64,000 bases of DNA, taken from positions 1 through 64,000 of the forward strand of contig JBHJNX010000036.1 in assembly GCA_050330335.1 (NCBI GenBank), read 5' to 3'. Shown here in pieces: positions 18,018-27,292 of the stretch. A model generated the notes under the pieces. It ran no database searches and was not told where the DNA came from. It saw only the letters and a list, made by a program, of their open reading frames with translations. Each line of letters opens with the position of its first letter. The first letter of the stretch is position 1. The stretch is from Waterburya sp050330335 (GTDB lineage Bacteria > Cyanobacteriota > Cyanobacteriia > Cyanobacteriales > Xenococcaceae). The translations under genes were made by a program, and so were the position numbers.

Positions 18018-18827
18018 TTATCCTTTCTTCTCGATTTTTTTATTAAGAATGGGACGGGACACGGGACTGTTGGGTTTAGGGGGTTTGAATGGTTTACTGG
18101 AGATTTTTTGAGGATTTCTCTTAAATTTGGGCTTGCGTTTTTGAGCAAAACCTAAATCTGTTCCTTCTTCGATAATTAACATTTCTTTTTCTAAACGAAC
18201 TTTTAAGTCCCAAAAGCGACGTAAAGGTCTGTCCCCTAGATTTCCTTGGAGCTTGAGCTTAAAAAATTTCGGTTTTTCTCCTTCTTTACGAGGAAATTGC
18301 TTAATCTTAACAACAATACTTTCTTCTTCAGTAGAATAAAAAATTACTTCCCCTCGAATCGAGAAATAACCATCATCAGCATCTTCACTCGTTTGATTGA
18401 GAGCAGAATTTTGGTTGAGAGTTTCAGGTTCCCATACTCCAACAATTTGAACGTGCAGGTGAGATGATTCGCTTTTTGTTCTGGGGTAAACTACCCACAA
18501 ATGATCTTGAGCCAAATCGAGATGATTTTTAATCAGGCTAATAACTCGACCTAACAGAACTGCTTCAATTTGCGTACCTTCTGGAGTAATTAGAGTCCCT
18601 TGAGTCATTTGTGCTTCACTAGGTTGATATCTGGCTCTAATCAAGCCAATAGCACGATATTGTCGGGGATGAGAAGGAGGGGGAATCGGTTGCTGTCTTT
18701 CTGGGGAGGGTTGAGTTTCCGAATTATTCGAGACAGAATCTTGTGATTGTTCAGACATAGGAGATTCTGGAGTTGGGTTTTCGCTAGCAGAAGATACTTT
18801 AGGGGATTTATTTTTAGCCAAATTCAT
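18018..18827 (-). CDS. Conserved cyanobacterial protein of unknown function
   Basis: A 269-residue protein in three parts: a polar, Pro/Ser-rich N-terminus (residues 1-55), a folded core of about 170 residues (RQYRAIGLIRARYQPSEAQM through the region around GTDLGFAQKR), and a basic Lys/Pro-rich tail. The core looks beta-rich and is the kind found across cyanobacteria as hypothetical proteins. The basic tail might bind nucleic acid, but there is no direct evidence. It stands alone. Confidence 0.65.
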   Translation of the reverse strand: MNLAKNKSPKVSSASENPTPESPMSEQSQDSVSNNSETQPSPERQQPIPPPSHPRQYRAIGLIRARYQPSEAQMTQGTLITPEGTQIEAVLLGRVISLIKNHLDLAQDHLWVVYPRTKSESSHLHVQIVGVWEPETLNQNSALNQTSEDADDGYFSIRGEVIFYSTEEESIVVKIKQFPRKEGEKPKFFKLKLQGNLGDRPLRRFWDLKVRLEKEMLIIEEGTDLGFAQKRKPKFKRNPQKISSKPFKPPKPNSPVSRPILNKKIEKKG

Positions 18828-19082
18828 AACAAGACCTTTAAACGGAAACTTTAGGAATTCAGAGAAAGCTCGATCGCATCACGGCGAATTCTCTCTGGTG
18901 TGAGTGTAAAAGAGACAAAATTTTCAACTCCAGTGTAAGTTAATATAGCCTACGGTTGGAAGTAAAAAATTGAAGCTCAAATCAATTGGCTTCCATGTTT
19001 AGGATAAACGATACTATAGTGGGTCAAGCAATAACCCAAAATTAAGTTAAGTTTGATTCGCCTATTATAGTCTGGAAGAAAA

Positions 19083-19928
19083 ATGGTACAGCAAAAACGA
19101 AGCAGTTGGGTCTATATAGTTTTAGGTTTGATGTTATTCTCCTTAATAATATTTTCAGGAATTCCCTTATTTAGTAGTATTTTTACCCCAGAACAATTAA
19201 CCTCCAATTCTGCTCAGGCGATCGCCACATTTACCGCTCGCGAGTTAGTCAAGCTCGAAGCAGAAGCTAGTGGCTATCAGAAGGTTTTAGAGCGTGAACC
19301 AGAGAATGATACAGCATTGCGAGGATTGTTGGAAATTAGACTCAAACAAAAAGATTTACCAGGTGCGATCGCTCCTTTGGAAAAATTGGCTCAAATTCAT
19401 GCACAACAAAGCGATTACACTATTTTGTTAGCACAAGCCAAACAACAGATTACCGATTATGAAGGCGCAGCCGCAGCATATCGTCAAGTTTTGGCAACTC
19501 ATCCGGGAGATATTTTTGCTTTAGGAGGAATTACCAATTTATTTTTAATTCAGAATCTGCCCGAACGAGCGATCGCTATTCTCAAAGACACGATTAAATT
19601 AGCCCAAAAAGATGATTCCGAAACCAGCCAGTCTATTGATGTAGCTTCCGTGGAATTATTGTTAGGAGAGTTATATGTTAGCCAAGAAAGATACGATGAA
19701 GCGATCGCCCTGTACGATGAACTGGCACAAGCCAAAGAAAGCGATTTTCGCCCTGTATTTGCCAAAGCTTTGGTTTTAGAACGTCAAGATAAAATTGAAG
19801 CCGCTAAATCCGCCTTGGAAACTGCCTATACTATCGCTCCGGCGGAATATAAAGACCAAATCGGCAACGAAATGAAAAGACTCAATCGGTCAACTGTAGG
19901 GGACAACGGGCCTTCCCCCGTACAGTAA
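19083..19928 (+). CDS. Membrane-anchored tetratricopeptide repeat protein
   Basis: A 281-residue protein with an N-terminal membrane anchor (WVYIVLGLMLFSLIIFSGIP, residues about 10-30), followed by TPR units: YQKVLEREPENDTALRGLL, PGAIAPLEKLAQIHAQQSDY, AAAAYRQVLATHPGDIFALG and RYDEAIALYDELAQAKESDF. TPRs mediate protein contact, so this is probably a periplasmic or lumenal scaffold. Similar proteins are common in cyanobacteria and plastids, where several assist photosystem assembly; that role is not shown here. plsC follows 29 bp later. Confidence 0.8.
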   Translation: MVQQKRSSWVYIVLGLMLFSLIIFSGIPLFSSIFTPEQLTSNSAQAIATFTARELVKLEAEASGYQKVLEREPENDTALRGLLEIRLKQKDLPGAIAPLEKLAQIHAQQSDYTILLAQAKQQITDYEGAAAAYRQVLATHPGDIFALGGITNLFLIQNLPERAIAILKDTIKLAQKDDSETSQSIDVASVELLLGELYVSQERYDEAIALYDELAQAKESDFRPVFAKALVLERQDKIEAAKSALETAYTIAPAEYKDQIGNEMKRLNRSTVGDNGPSPVQ

Positions 19929-19957
19929 TTACTAATCCTCTCATAAAATCTTGTATT

Positions 19958-20638
19958 GTGGGAATGCACAAAAAATATTCCCAGGATGAGAGATTCGTGA
20001 CAGGACAAGACCGAGAACCATTAGCTAGCTTGCTACTATATCACTTATTAAAATGGTCGGTAGTTAGCCCTTTACTACATACATATTTTCGAGTACGTAT
20101 TTACGGTGCGGAAAAAGTTCCCCGCTCTGGAGGTGCGATCGCTGTTTGTAACCATGCTAGCTATTTCGATCCACCGATTGTTTCCAATTGTCTCGGTCGT
20201 CCTGTAGCTTTTATGGCTAAAGAAGAATTATTTAAAGTTCCCTTATTAAAACAGGGAATTAAATTATACGGCGCATATCCAGTAAAACGCAGTCAGAGCG
20301 ATCGCACAGCTTTACGAGCAGCGTTAAATACTATTGATAATGGTTGGATTGCTGCTATTTTTTTAGAAGGTACGCGAACTAAAAACGCCAAAATCACCTC
20401 TCCCAAACTAGGTGCTGCTTGGATTGCTGCTCGAGCCAAAGTCCCCTTAATTCCTGTTAGTTTATGGGGAACAGAACAAATTTTAAACCCTGGTTTTCTT
20501 TTACCTAAATCTGCACCAATTACAGTTCGCATTGGCGATCCAATTAATCCCCCTCAGTCTACTAACAAAGAAGATTTAAAATCTGTAACCGAACAATGTG
20601 CAGCAGTTATTAATTCTCTTTACGATCTCAAAAGATAA
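19958..20638 (+). CDS. plsC: 1-acyl-sn-glycerol-3-phosphate acyltransferase
   Basis: Membrane-associated acyltransferase that makes phosphatidic acid from lysophosphatidic acid. The HX4D catalytic motif is NHASYFD (His about 66, Asp about 71), and the phosphate-binding motif III is FLEGTRTKN, followed by the proline motif VPLIPVSLWG. At 226 residues it is of normal size. The start is a GTG at 19958, with an alternative ATG at 19964. Probably co-transcribed with the TPR gene. Confidence 0.9.
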   Translation: MGMHKKYSQDERFVTGQDREPLASLLLYHLLKWSVVSPLLHTYFRVRIYGAEKVPRSGGAIAVCNHASYFDPPIVSNCLGRPVAFMAKEELFKVPLLKQGIKLYGAYPVKRSQSDRTALRAALNTIDNGWIAAIFLEGTRTKNAKITSPKLGAAWIAARAKVPLIPVSLWGTEQILNPGFLLPKSAPITVRIGDPINPPQSTNKEDLKSVTEQCAAVINSLYDLKR

Positions 20639-20683
20639 GTAATATTTAAAAATTGAGGAGTCAAATTTTTAAATATTTGTTTT

Positions 20684-20947
20684 TTAATTATCATCCTTTT
20701 TAACATCAACTGTAGGTAAAAAAGAATGGGGTAAATCTTCAAATTTTTGCTTGACTGCTTCGCAAAAAGCTTTCATTTGAGCTACAGTCATGGTTGGTTC
20801 TGCTTGTCCTTTTTCCCAACGACGGATAGTAGATACTGCTACTCCTATCTCTCTAGCTAGCTGTTCTTGAGAGAGTTGAGCAGCTAATCTTAGCCTTTTA
20901 AAGGGAGAATTAGTTTCTTGCAAGTTATATTTTTTAGGTCTATTCAT
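20684..20947 (-). CDS. XRE-family helix-turn-helix regulator
   Basis: An 87-residue DNA-binding protein with a Cro/C1-type HTH domain: FKRLRLAAQLSQEQLAREIG, then VAVSTIRRWEKGQAEPTMTV. A short helical C-terminus follows. Its targets are unknown. It lies alone, convergent with plsC, and the 456-bp region upstream holds no other gene. Solitary regulators of this form occur in many cyanobacteria. Confidence 0.85.
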   Translation of the reverse strand: MNRPKKYNLQETNSPFKRLRLAAQLSQEQLAREIGVAVSTIRRWEKGQAEPTMTVAQMKAFCEAVKQKFEDLPHSFLPTVDVKKDDN

Positions 20948-21403
20948 ACGAGTAGAATAATTTTTGTAGAAATTAATTTAGACAGACAATTATATTTAAA
21001 AAAAACTACACAAAAACACAGAAATTAAAGTGCAATTTAAAATAATTTTATTGCCTTGCAAGTATACCGAGAATAATGATTTTTTATATGTTAACAAAGG
21101 GTAAAATATTCAATATCAGAAAAAACACTGAAGTTCAGATTGAACGAATATTAACCTATCGGTAAACTTGCAAAAAGATATTTTTAAAAGAATTAAGATA
21201 ATATTTATTTGATAAAATTAACAACAACACAAAGAATAAACAGAAAGTTAGGCTAATGTGCGTTTAAATTGTGAATTTACTTATTAGTAATTAATATCTT
21301 CCTGCCCTGCTTCACGGTCGTCACAAGCTTTGGAGGAAACCTCCAAAGACGCGACCTCCTCTGCTCAATCTCAACTAACTAATTTAAATGCGATCTGAGC
21401 TTA
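20948..21403. other. AT-rich intergenic region
   Basis: This 456-bp region holds the promoter of the XRE gene, an AT-rich stretch with no open frame of note, and, at 21316-21356, a two-tier hairpin described separately. No RNA gene was recognised. Confidence 0.5.
21316..21356. repeat. Two-tier hairpin related to the 6-kb array
   Basis: Outer stem GGTCG (21316) with CGACC (21352) encloses a perfect inner 9-bp stem, CTTTGGAGG and CCTCCAAAG, with an AAA loop. The CAAGC bases before the inner stem and the asymmetric interior loop match unit 3 of the array at 6124. It lies downstream of the glycosyltransferase gene and could also act as a terminator. Confidence 0.7.
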
Positions 21404-22381
21404 TTAACCATCACGGCGATCGCTTTTTTGACTGAATTCTTGACGGCGCAATCTTAATTGAATATCTTCCAATAACTGTCGGTTAACTGCCATGAGGTCG
21501 GCCACCAAACCAAAAATCCAGAGTTGAAAGCCAATTAAAATAAGCATGGCAGCGAGTATCAAGCTGGGAACGCGAGGCTTACTGGGATTATCGCCAAATA
21601 TTCCCCAAAATAATAATAACCAGCGCGTACATAGTAAAAATCCTAAACTTACAGGAAGACTGCCCAACATCAGAAAAAACTGAAGGGGGCGATAGGTCAT
21701 AAAAATACGAATGATCGTCCACAGCGATCGCCGTACATAGGCAAAAATACTTTTAACCAAGCGCGAGGGACGTAAATAATCGTTGGTACGAATGGGTACG
21801 GAGGTGATTACCATACCTCGCTGTCCTGCTTGGATGATGGTTTCTAAGGTGTAAGTATATTCATTAAATACATTTAATCTCAAAGCTGCTTCTCGGCTTA
21901 TGGCCCGAAAACCACTTGGCGCATCAGGAATATTAGTATTACTAGCAAAGCGTACCGCCAAACTACCCAACTTTTGCAGGACTTTTTTCACGGGAGAAAA
22001 ATGTTTAATTTCCTGAATCGGTCTAGCACCAATGACAATTTCTGCCCTACCTTCTAAGATCGGTGCAATTAACTTGGGAATATCTGCCGCACAGTATTGA
22101 TTATCCGCATCGGTATTGACAATAATATCTGCCCCTGCCTTAAGACAGGCTTCTATTCCTGCCATAAAACCTTTAGCCAAACCCTGATTGGATTCAAAAT
22201 TAACGATAAGATCTACACCACAGGCCTTAGCTACTTCAATGGTGCGATCGCGACTACCATCATTAATAATCAACCATGCCACTTCATCCACACCGGGAAC
22301 TTCACGAGGTAATTGTGAGAGAGTCAAACCCAGAGTTGCTTCTTCGTTGTAACAAGGAATTTGAATGATTAATTTGGTCAT
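21404..22381 (-). CDS. Membrane-anchored family-2 glycosyltransferase
   Basis: A 325-residue GT2 enzyme resembling dolichol/polyprenyl-phosphate mannosyl- or glucosyltransferases. The N-terminal GT-A domain has IIQIPCYNEEATLGLTLSQL and the metal-binding motif in IIVNTDADNQY. Two C-terminal hydrophobic helices (FFLMLGSLPVSLGFLLCTRW and LILAAMLILIGFQLWIFGLV) anchor it to the membrane. It probably transfers a sugar to a lipid carrier for glycan or cell-envelope assembly. No other glycan genes are adjacent. Confidence 0.85.
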   Translation of the reverse strand: MTKLIIQIPCYNEEATLGLTLSQLPREVPGVDEVAWLIINDGSRDRTIEVAKACGVDLIVNFESNQGLAKGFMAGIEACLKAGADIIVNTDADNQYCAADIPKLIAPILEGRAEIVIGARPIQEIKHFSPVKKVLQKLGSLAVRFASNTNIPDAPSGFRAISREAALRLNVFNEYTYTLETIIQAGQRGMVITSVPIRTNDYLRPSRLVKSIFAYVRRSLWTIIRIFMTYRPLQFFLMLGSLPVSLGFLLCTRWLLLFWGIFGDNPSKPRVPSLILAAMLILIGFQLWIFGLVADLMAVNRQLLEDIQLRLRRQEFSQKSDRRDG

Positions 22382-22483
22382 TTCATTTTAGAAGCAGCCC
22401 TGGGGAAGCAAGAGTAAAACGATAGAGAAGTAGGGAAGGGTAGTTGAATCTTTTCTCCTTCTTCCCTCCATCTTTTTTCCAAT

Positions 22484-24550
22484 CTAAGTGACGCTAAATA
22501 CTAGGACAAATCCTAAAACTGCTGCAAAGATGATCAGAGCATAAAATTGAGCGCGTCCATTTTCTAGGTATTTTAGACCTTCTCCACTTAAGACGGCTGC
22601 TAAACCAGTTAAATTAACAGCACCATCTACTACACGATAATCTACTTCCATGATCTGTCTTGCCAGACGACGGCAGCCGATCACAAATACTTTGTAATAG
22701 ATATCGTCAAAGTACCATTTGTTGAGAGATAATTTGTAGAGGGCGGGAACGCTTTTGGCGATCGCCACGGGATCGATTTTTTTCAACCGATACATTAACA
22801 GTGCGACAATAATGCCTACTGTAGCGATCGCTACAGAGAGTCCTGCCATGATTAAAAATTCATTCCAGTCAAAATGACCTGCTTCTTCAATTATTTCCCC
22901 TGGCGCATGAATAAACTCTTCAAAATAGTTTTCCCAAGGACGACCGAGAAAACCGATACCCACAGATGGTACGGCTAATAAAATTAAAGGTAATGCCATA
23001 CTCAGGGGTGACTCATGGGGAGTTTCACTGTGTCCGTGATGTTCTGCTACGGGGCTTTTAAACGCCTGGGAAACCACAGGCGACAGCCCCTCCTCTTTAG
23101 CATCCATTGCCCCAGGCCCAAAGGCGACTTCCGACTCGGTTAATAATTTCTGGCGAATACCAGTATTATTACCGCGAAATTCCCCTTCAAAAGTCATAAA
23201 GTACATACGAAACATATAGAAAGCAGTCAAACCAGCTGTAGCCCAACCTACTGCCCAAAGAGCGGGATTAGCTGCCATAGCTTGCCCTAAAATTTCATCT
23301 TTTGACCAGAAACCGGCAAAGGGAGGGATACCACAAATTGCCAAATTACCAATTAAAAAAGTGCCGGCAGTAATGGGCATATATTTCCGCAAACCACCCA
23401 TTAAACGCATATCCTGTGCCAGAGTGGGATTGTGTCCGACCACTGCTTCCATGCCGTGAATCACCGAACCAGAACAGAGAAACAGCATTGCTTTAAAATA
23501 AGCATGAGTCATCAGGTGGAATAAACCCGCACTATAAGAACCAATACCCATTGCCATGACCATGTAACCCAACTGGGACATAGTAGAATATGCCAGTCCT
23601 TTTTTGATGTCATTTTGCGTTAGGGCAATACTCGCTCCTAAGAAAGCGGTAAATGCTCCCGTCCAAGCGATGGTATCCATAGCCAAAGGAATATGCTCAA
23701 ACACGGGATACATCCGCGCAATTAAAAATACTCCTGCTGCTACCATAGTTGCCGCATGGATTAAGGCAGAAATCGGAGTCGGGCCTTCCATTGCGTCTGG
23801 TAGCCACACATGAAGGGGAAACTGAGCCGACTTAGCTACAGGGCCTAAAAAGACCAAAATGCCGAATAAAGTAGCCAAACCAGCACTTAAAGCTCCAGAA
23901 TTGACCAATTCACTTAGGCGATCGCCCATAATGTCAAATTCAAAACTGCCAGTTGCCCAATATAAACCGAGCATTCCCAGTAATAAGCCAAAATCACCAA
24001 CACGGTTAGTAACAAAAGCTTTCTGACAGGCATCGGCGGCGGGTTGTCGGTCGAACCAAAAACCGATCAGCAGGTAAGAACACATCCCCACCAGTTCCCA
24101 GAAAATATAAATTTGTACTAGGTTGGGACTGATGACCAACCCCAACATTGAAGAACTAAAAATGCTCAAATAAGCATAAAAACGTACATAACCTGGGTCG
24201 TGTGCCATGTAGCCATCGGTGTAAATCATCACCAAAAAAGCTACTGTTGTCACCACAACCAACATCAAGGCAGTGAGATGGTCGATGGTATAACCCATCG
24301 TCAGGTGAAAATCCCCTGCTGCTGCCCATTCAATGGTACGGGTATAAGCTTCGTGTCCGTGAATCTGACTCCAGAGGAGCGCAAAGGATAAAACCATTGC
24401 TGCTCCGATAATTGAAACGATAAAGACAGCCACAATCTGACGGAGACTATTGGTTGCCTTATTGAGAGAAATTAAGCCAACGCCAACTAACGTCGCCCCT
24501 AGTAAGGGTAAGACGGGAATTAGCCAGGCATACTGATAAAGCGGTTCCAT
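22484..24550 (-). CDS. ndhF: NAD(P)H-quinone oxidoreductase subunit 5 (NdhF)
   Basis: Large antiporter-like proton-pumping subunit of the photosynthetic NDH-1 complex in the thylakoid membrane. The 688-residue protein has about 15 hydrophobic segments; conserved ion-channel stretches include YIFWELVGMCSYLLIGFWF, HVWLPDAMEGPTPISALIHA and MTHAYFKAMLFLCSGSVIHG. Its sequence is closest to NdhF1, the form in NDH-1L for respiration and cyclic electron flow, rather than to the CO2-uptake forms NdhF3 and NdhF4, which sit next to ndhD3/cupA. No ndhD follows it here. ndhN lies 16 kb away. Confidence 0.94.
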   Translation of the reverse strand: MEPLYQYAWLIPVLPLLGATLVGVGLISLNKATNSLRQIVAVFIVSIIGAAMVLSFALLWSQIHGHEAYTRTIEWAAAGDFHLTMGYTIDHLTALMLVVVTTVAFLVMIYTDGYMAHDPGYVRFYAYLSIFSSSMLGLVISPNLVQIYIFWELVGMCSYLLIGFWFDRQPAADACQKAFVTNRVGDFGLLLGMLGLYWATGSFEFDIMGDRLSELVNSGALSAGLATLFGILVFLGPVAKSAQFPLHVWLPDAMEGPTPISALIHAATMVAAGVFLIARMYPVFEHIPLAMDTIAWTGAFTAFLGASIALTQNDIKKGLAYSTMSQLGYMVMAMGIGSYSAGLFHLMTHAYFKAMLFLCSGSVIHGMEAVVGHNPTLAQDMRLMGGLRKYMPITAGTFLIGNLAICGIPPFAGFWSKDEILGQAMAANPALWAVGWATAGLTAFYMFRMYFMTFEGEFRGNNTGIRQKLLTESEVAFGPGAMDAKEEGLSPVVSQAFKSPVAEHHGHSETPHESPLSMALPLILLAVPSVGIGFLGRPWENYFEEFIHAPGEIIEEAGHFDWNEFLIMAGLSVAIATVGIIVALLMYRLKKIDPVAIAKSVPALYKLSLNKWYFDDIYYKVFVIGCRRLARQIMEVDYRVVDGAVNLTGLAAVLSGEGLKYLENGRAQFYALIIFAAVLGFVLVFSVT

Positions 24551-24656
24551 TTCTAATATCTAAATATGAATTGCTTCTTTGACGAGTAACGCTAATCATT
24601 GTGACACACAGGATTCCTTAACAATGTGTTTAGAGATGGATTTCATTGAGCAATCC

Positions 24657-24790
24657 CTTGCTAATCTTGCAGATAAACCATGAAACATTGAATATTGTAA
24701 CTGTAGGAATTTTTACTCAAGGCGATCGCTTATTAATTTTGCCGATAAAATTACAAAACATTGAGTAGTGTAACTATAGGTATCTTTACT
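24657..24790. repeat. Imperfect tandem duplication upstream of hemB
   Basis: Two copies of about 61 bp (24657-24717 and 24729-24790) share the pattern CTTrnTAATyTTGC, GATAAA, AAACATTGA, GTAACTrTAGG and TTTACT at the same spacing, separated by 11 bp that include HIP1. They lie between the divergent ndhF and hemB genes, 70-200 bp upstream of hemB, so they may form a duplicated promoter or operator. Confidence 0.8.
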
Positions 24791-24860
24791 TTACAAGGAC
24801 GCTTTAAACTAAATAGAATCTCTATTTTTTCGGTGTCTGTTTTTATCTGTACATAAGTTT

Positions 24861-25844
24861 ATGTTTCCTATCAATCGTCCTCGCCGTCTGCGCCAACATC
24901 CTCAATTACGTCGCATGGTACAAGAAACTGTTGTTACTGCCAGCGATTTAATTTATCCTTTATTTGCCGTACCTGGTCAATCTGTAGCTACTGAAGTTAA
25001 GTCTATGCCTGGAGTATATCAACTTTCAGTAGATAAAATCGTGGAAGAAGCAAAAGAAGTTTACGATTTGGGTATTCCTGCGGTAATTTTGTTTGGTATT
25101 CCTGCTGATAAGGATGTTAATGCTACAGGAGCTTGGCACGATTGTGGTATCGTTCAAAAAGCAGCAACAGCCATCAAACAAGCCGTACCAGATTTAATTG
25201 TCATCGCCGATACTTGTTTGTGCGAATATACTCCTCACGGTCATTGTGGCTATTTAGAAACAGGAGATTTAACAGGCAGGGTTTTAAACGACCCCACTTT
25301 AGAATTGCTGAAGAAAACTGCCGTATCTCAAGCTCAAGCCGGGGCTGATATCATTGCCCCCTCTGGGATGATGGATGGTTTTGTTAGTGCCATCCGCGAG
25401 GGTTTAGATGAAGCTGGATTTCAAGATACTCCCATCCTTTCTTATGCCGCTAAATACGCCTCGGCTTATTATGGCCCATTTAGAGATGCTGCCGAATCCT
25501 CTCCCCAATTTGGCGATCGCCGTACTTATCAAATGGATCCCGCTAATGGTAGAGAAGCAATTAAAGAAGTAGAGTTAGATATTGCTGAAGGAGCAGATCT
25601 GCTGATGGTGAAACCTGCCTTAGCATATATGGATATCATTTGGCGTGTCAAACAAGTAACCAATCTGCCCGTAGCAGCTTACAATGTTTCTGGAGAATAC
25701 TCAATGGTCAAAGCTGCCGCACTCAATGGCTGGATCGACGAGAAAAAAGTTACCCTAGAAACCCTTACTAGCTTTAAACGTTCGGGGGCAGACTTAATTT
25801 TAACTTATCATGCTAAAGATGCCGTGCGCTGGCTAAATGAGTAA
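24861..25844 (+). CDS. hemB: Porphobilinogen synthase (delta-aminolevulinic acid dehydratase)
   Basis: Joins two 5-aminolevulinate molecules to porphobilinogen in heme, chlorophyll and corrin synthesis. The 327-residue TIM-barrel enzyme has the Schiff-base lysines in SYAAKYASAYYGPFRDAA and LLMVKPALAYMD. The segment DTCLCEYTPHGHCG contains the three cysteines of a zinc site, marking the metal-binding type. hemA, the first step in the same pathway, is also in this window but in a separate unit. Confidence 0.96.
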   Translation: MFPINRPRRLRQHPQLRRMVQETVVTASDLIYPLFAVPGQSVATEVKSMPGVYQLSVDKIVEEAKEVYDLGIPAVILFGIPADKDVNATGAWHDCGIVQKAATAIKQAVPDLIVIADTCLCEYTPHGHCGYLETGDLTGRVLNDPTLELLKKTAVSQAQAGADIIAPSGMMDGFVSAIREGLDEAGFQDTPILSYAAKYASAYYGPFRDAAESSPQFGDRRTYQMDPANGREAIKEVELDIAEGADLLMVKPALAYMDIIWRVKQVTNLPVAAYNVSGEYSMVKAAALNGWIDEKKVTLETLTSFKRSGADLILTYHAKDAVRWLNE

Positions 25845-25871
25845 AATTCAAACAATGTTCTCCACAAGGTA

Positions 25872-25892
25872 GGGGTGCGTCGCGATGCGCCC
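25872..25892. repeat. Short GC-rich hairpin between hemB and phoH
   Basis: GGGGTGCGT pairs with ATGCGCCCC (two wobble pairs) across a 3-base loop. It is 27 bp after the hemB stop and ahead of phoH. It belongs with the GGGGCGnn...CGCCCC palindromes scattered in this window and contains an in-frame upstream ATG that could be mistaken for the phoH start. Confidence 0.5.
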
Positions 25893-25920
25893 CCACGGTT
25901 TTATTGCTGACTATTCATAC

Positions 25921-27246
25921 ATGAAAAAAATTTTTGTAATTGACACGAATGTATTACTCCACGACCCCAAAGCTATTTGGCAATTTGAAGATAATGATGT
26001 CATTTTACCCATGGCCATTATCGAAGAATTAGACCGCTTCAAAAAACAGCCAGAAATGACGGGGAGAAATGCCAGAGAAGTGTCACGCAATTTAGACCAA
26101 CTCAGGCAAAAAGGTCATTTGACTACCGGTGTAGACTTAGATAAGGGTGGAATTTTAAAAGTTGCTCTTTGCGATCGCCAAACTTTACAAGAATTACCTC
26201 CAGAATTAAACGGAGATTTGGCAGATAACTCGATTTTGGCAGTAGCTTTACAGTGCAAACGGCAGTGTCAATGCCCGGTAATCGTAATTAGCAAAGATAC
26301 CAATTTGAGAATTAAAGCTGATGCGTTGGGGTTAAATGCTGCCGATTACGAAACCGATAAAGTAGATGTTGAAGATTTATATACCGGCAGTACGGAAGTT
26401 ATGGTAAATGCTGCTCAAATCGAAAAATTTTTTCATGAAGGTGAAATCATCCTAGCAGATAATTTTTTACCTAATCAAGATATTACCCTGGTAGATGAAG
26501 CTAATTTGTCCCATACGGCTTTGGGCATGGTAGAAGGTAATAGTAACCGCATTGTCCCGTTAATACATTTGCCCAAACAAGGAGTTTCTAATATTCAACC
26601 CCGCAACCGCGAACAAAGATTTGCCTTCAATTTGCTGTTGCAAGACTCAATTCCCTTAGTAACTTTAGTAGGTAAAGCAGGGACGGGAAAAACTCTACTG
26701 GCGATCGCGGCAGGACTGCAAAAGGTAGCCGAGGAAAAAATCTATACCAGGTTGTTAATTTCTCGTCCGATCGTACCTATGGGCAGAGATATTGGCTATT
26801 TACCGGGAGATGTTAAGGAAAAACTCACTCCTTGGATGCAGCCTCTATACGATAATTTTGACTTGATTTTGGGTACTCAAGATAATCGCCACAAGCCAGA
26901 ACATTGGCGCAGAGGGCATGAAGAATTAATTGACTTAGGTTTGCTGCAAATCGAACCTTTAACCTACATTCGCGGGCGTACTATTCCCCAACAATTTCTA
27001 ATTATTGATGAAGCACAAAATCTTACTCCCCATGAAGTTAAAACCATTATTACCCGTGTCGGCGAAGGTACAAAAATCGTCCTCACTGGAGATCCCGATC
27101 AAATCGATAATCCCTATGTCGATGCGGCTAGTAATGGCTTGACCTATGTAGTAGAAAGATTTAAATACGAACCCCTAGCGGGTCATATTACCCTCTCTAA
27201 AGGAGAACGTTCCGGTTTAGCAGAAAGAGCCGCAGCGTTACTTTAA
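25921..27246 (+). CDS. PIN domain-PhoH ATPase fusion protein
   Basis: A 441-residue PhoH2-type protein. The N-terminal PIN domain (MKKIFVIDTNVLLHDP, acidic residues DTN and later EELD) is a putative ribonuclease. The C-terminal PhoH domain is a P-loop ATPase with Walker A VGKAGTGKTLL and Walker B FLIIDEAQNLTPHE. Proteins of this design have been shown to unwind and cut RNA. The ATG at 25921 begins the PIN domain exactly; the ATG at 25885 lies in a repeat hairpin and is less likely. It follows hemB by 76 bp, with no known link. Confidence 0.9.
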   Translation: MKKIFVIDTNVLLHDPKAIWQFEDNDVILPMAIIEELDRFKKQPEMTGRNAREVSRNLDQLRQKGHLTTGVDLDKGGILKVALCDRQTLQELPPELNGDLADNSILAVALQCKRQCQCPVIVISKDTNLRIKADALGLNAADYETDKVDVEDLYTGSTEVMVNAAQIEKFFHEGEIILADNFLPNQDITLVDEANLSHTALGMVEGNSNRIVPLIHLPKQGVSNIQPRNREQRFAFNLLLQDSIPLVTLVGKAGTGKTLLAIAAGLQKVAEEKIYTRLLISRPIVPMGRDIGYLPGDVKEKLTPWMQPLYDNFDLILGTQDNRHKPEHWRRGHEELIDLGLLQIEPLTYIRGRTIPQQFLIIDEAQNLTPHEVKTIITRVGEGTKIVLTGDPDQIDNPYVDAASNGLTYVVERFKYEPLAGHITLSKGERSGLAERAAALL

Positions 27247-27292
27247 ACAGTCATTAGTTTTTAGTTGCTACTTGCTACTTCAAATAGGATTG

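Noticed and set aside
25885..25920. An upstream in-frame ATG that would add 12 residues to the PIN-PhoH protein.
   Set aside because: It lies in a dispersed hairpin and lacks a ribosome-binding site; the PIN domain begins exactly at the downstream ATG.
27257..27290. Short TTGCTAC repeat between phoH and the protease gene.
   Set aside because: Only two units, with no gene or start codon affected; a common low-complexity spacer.
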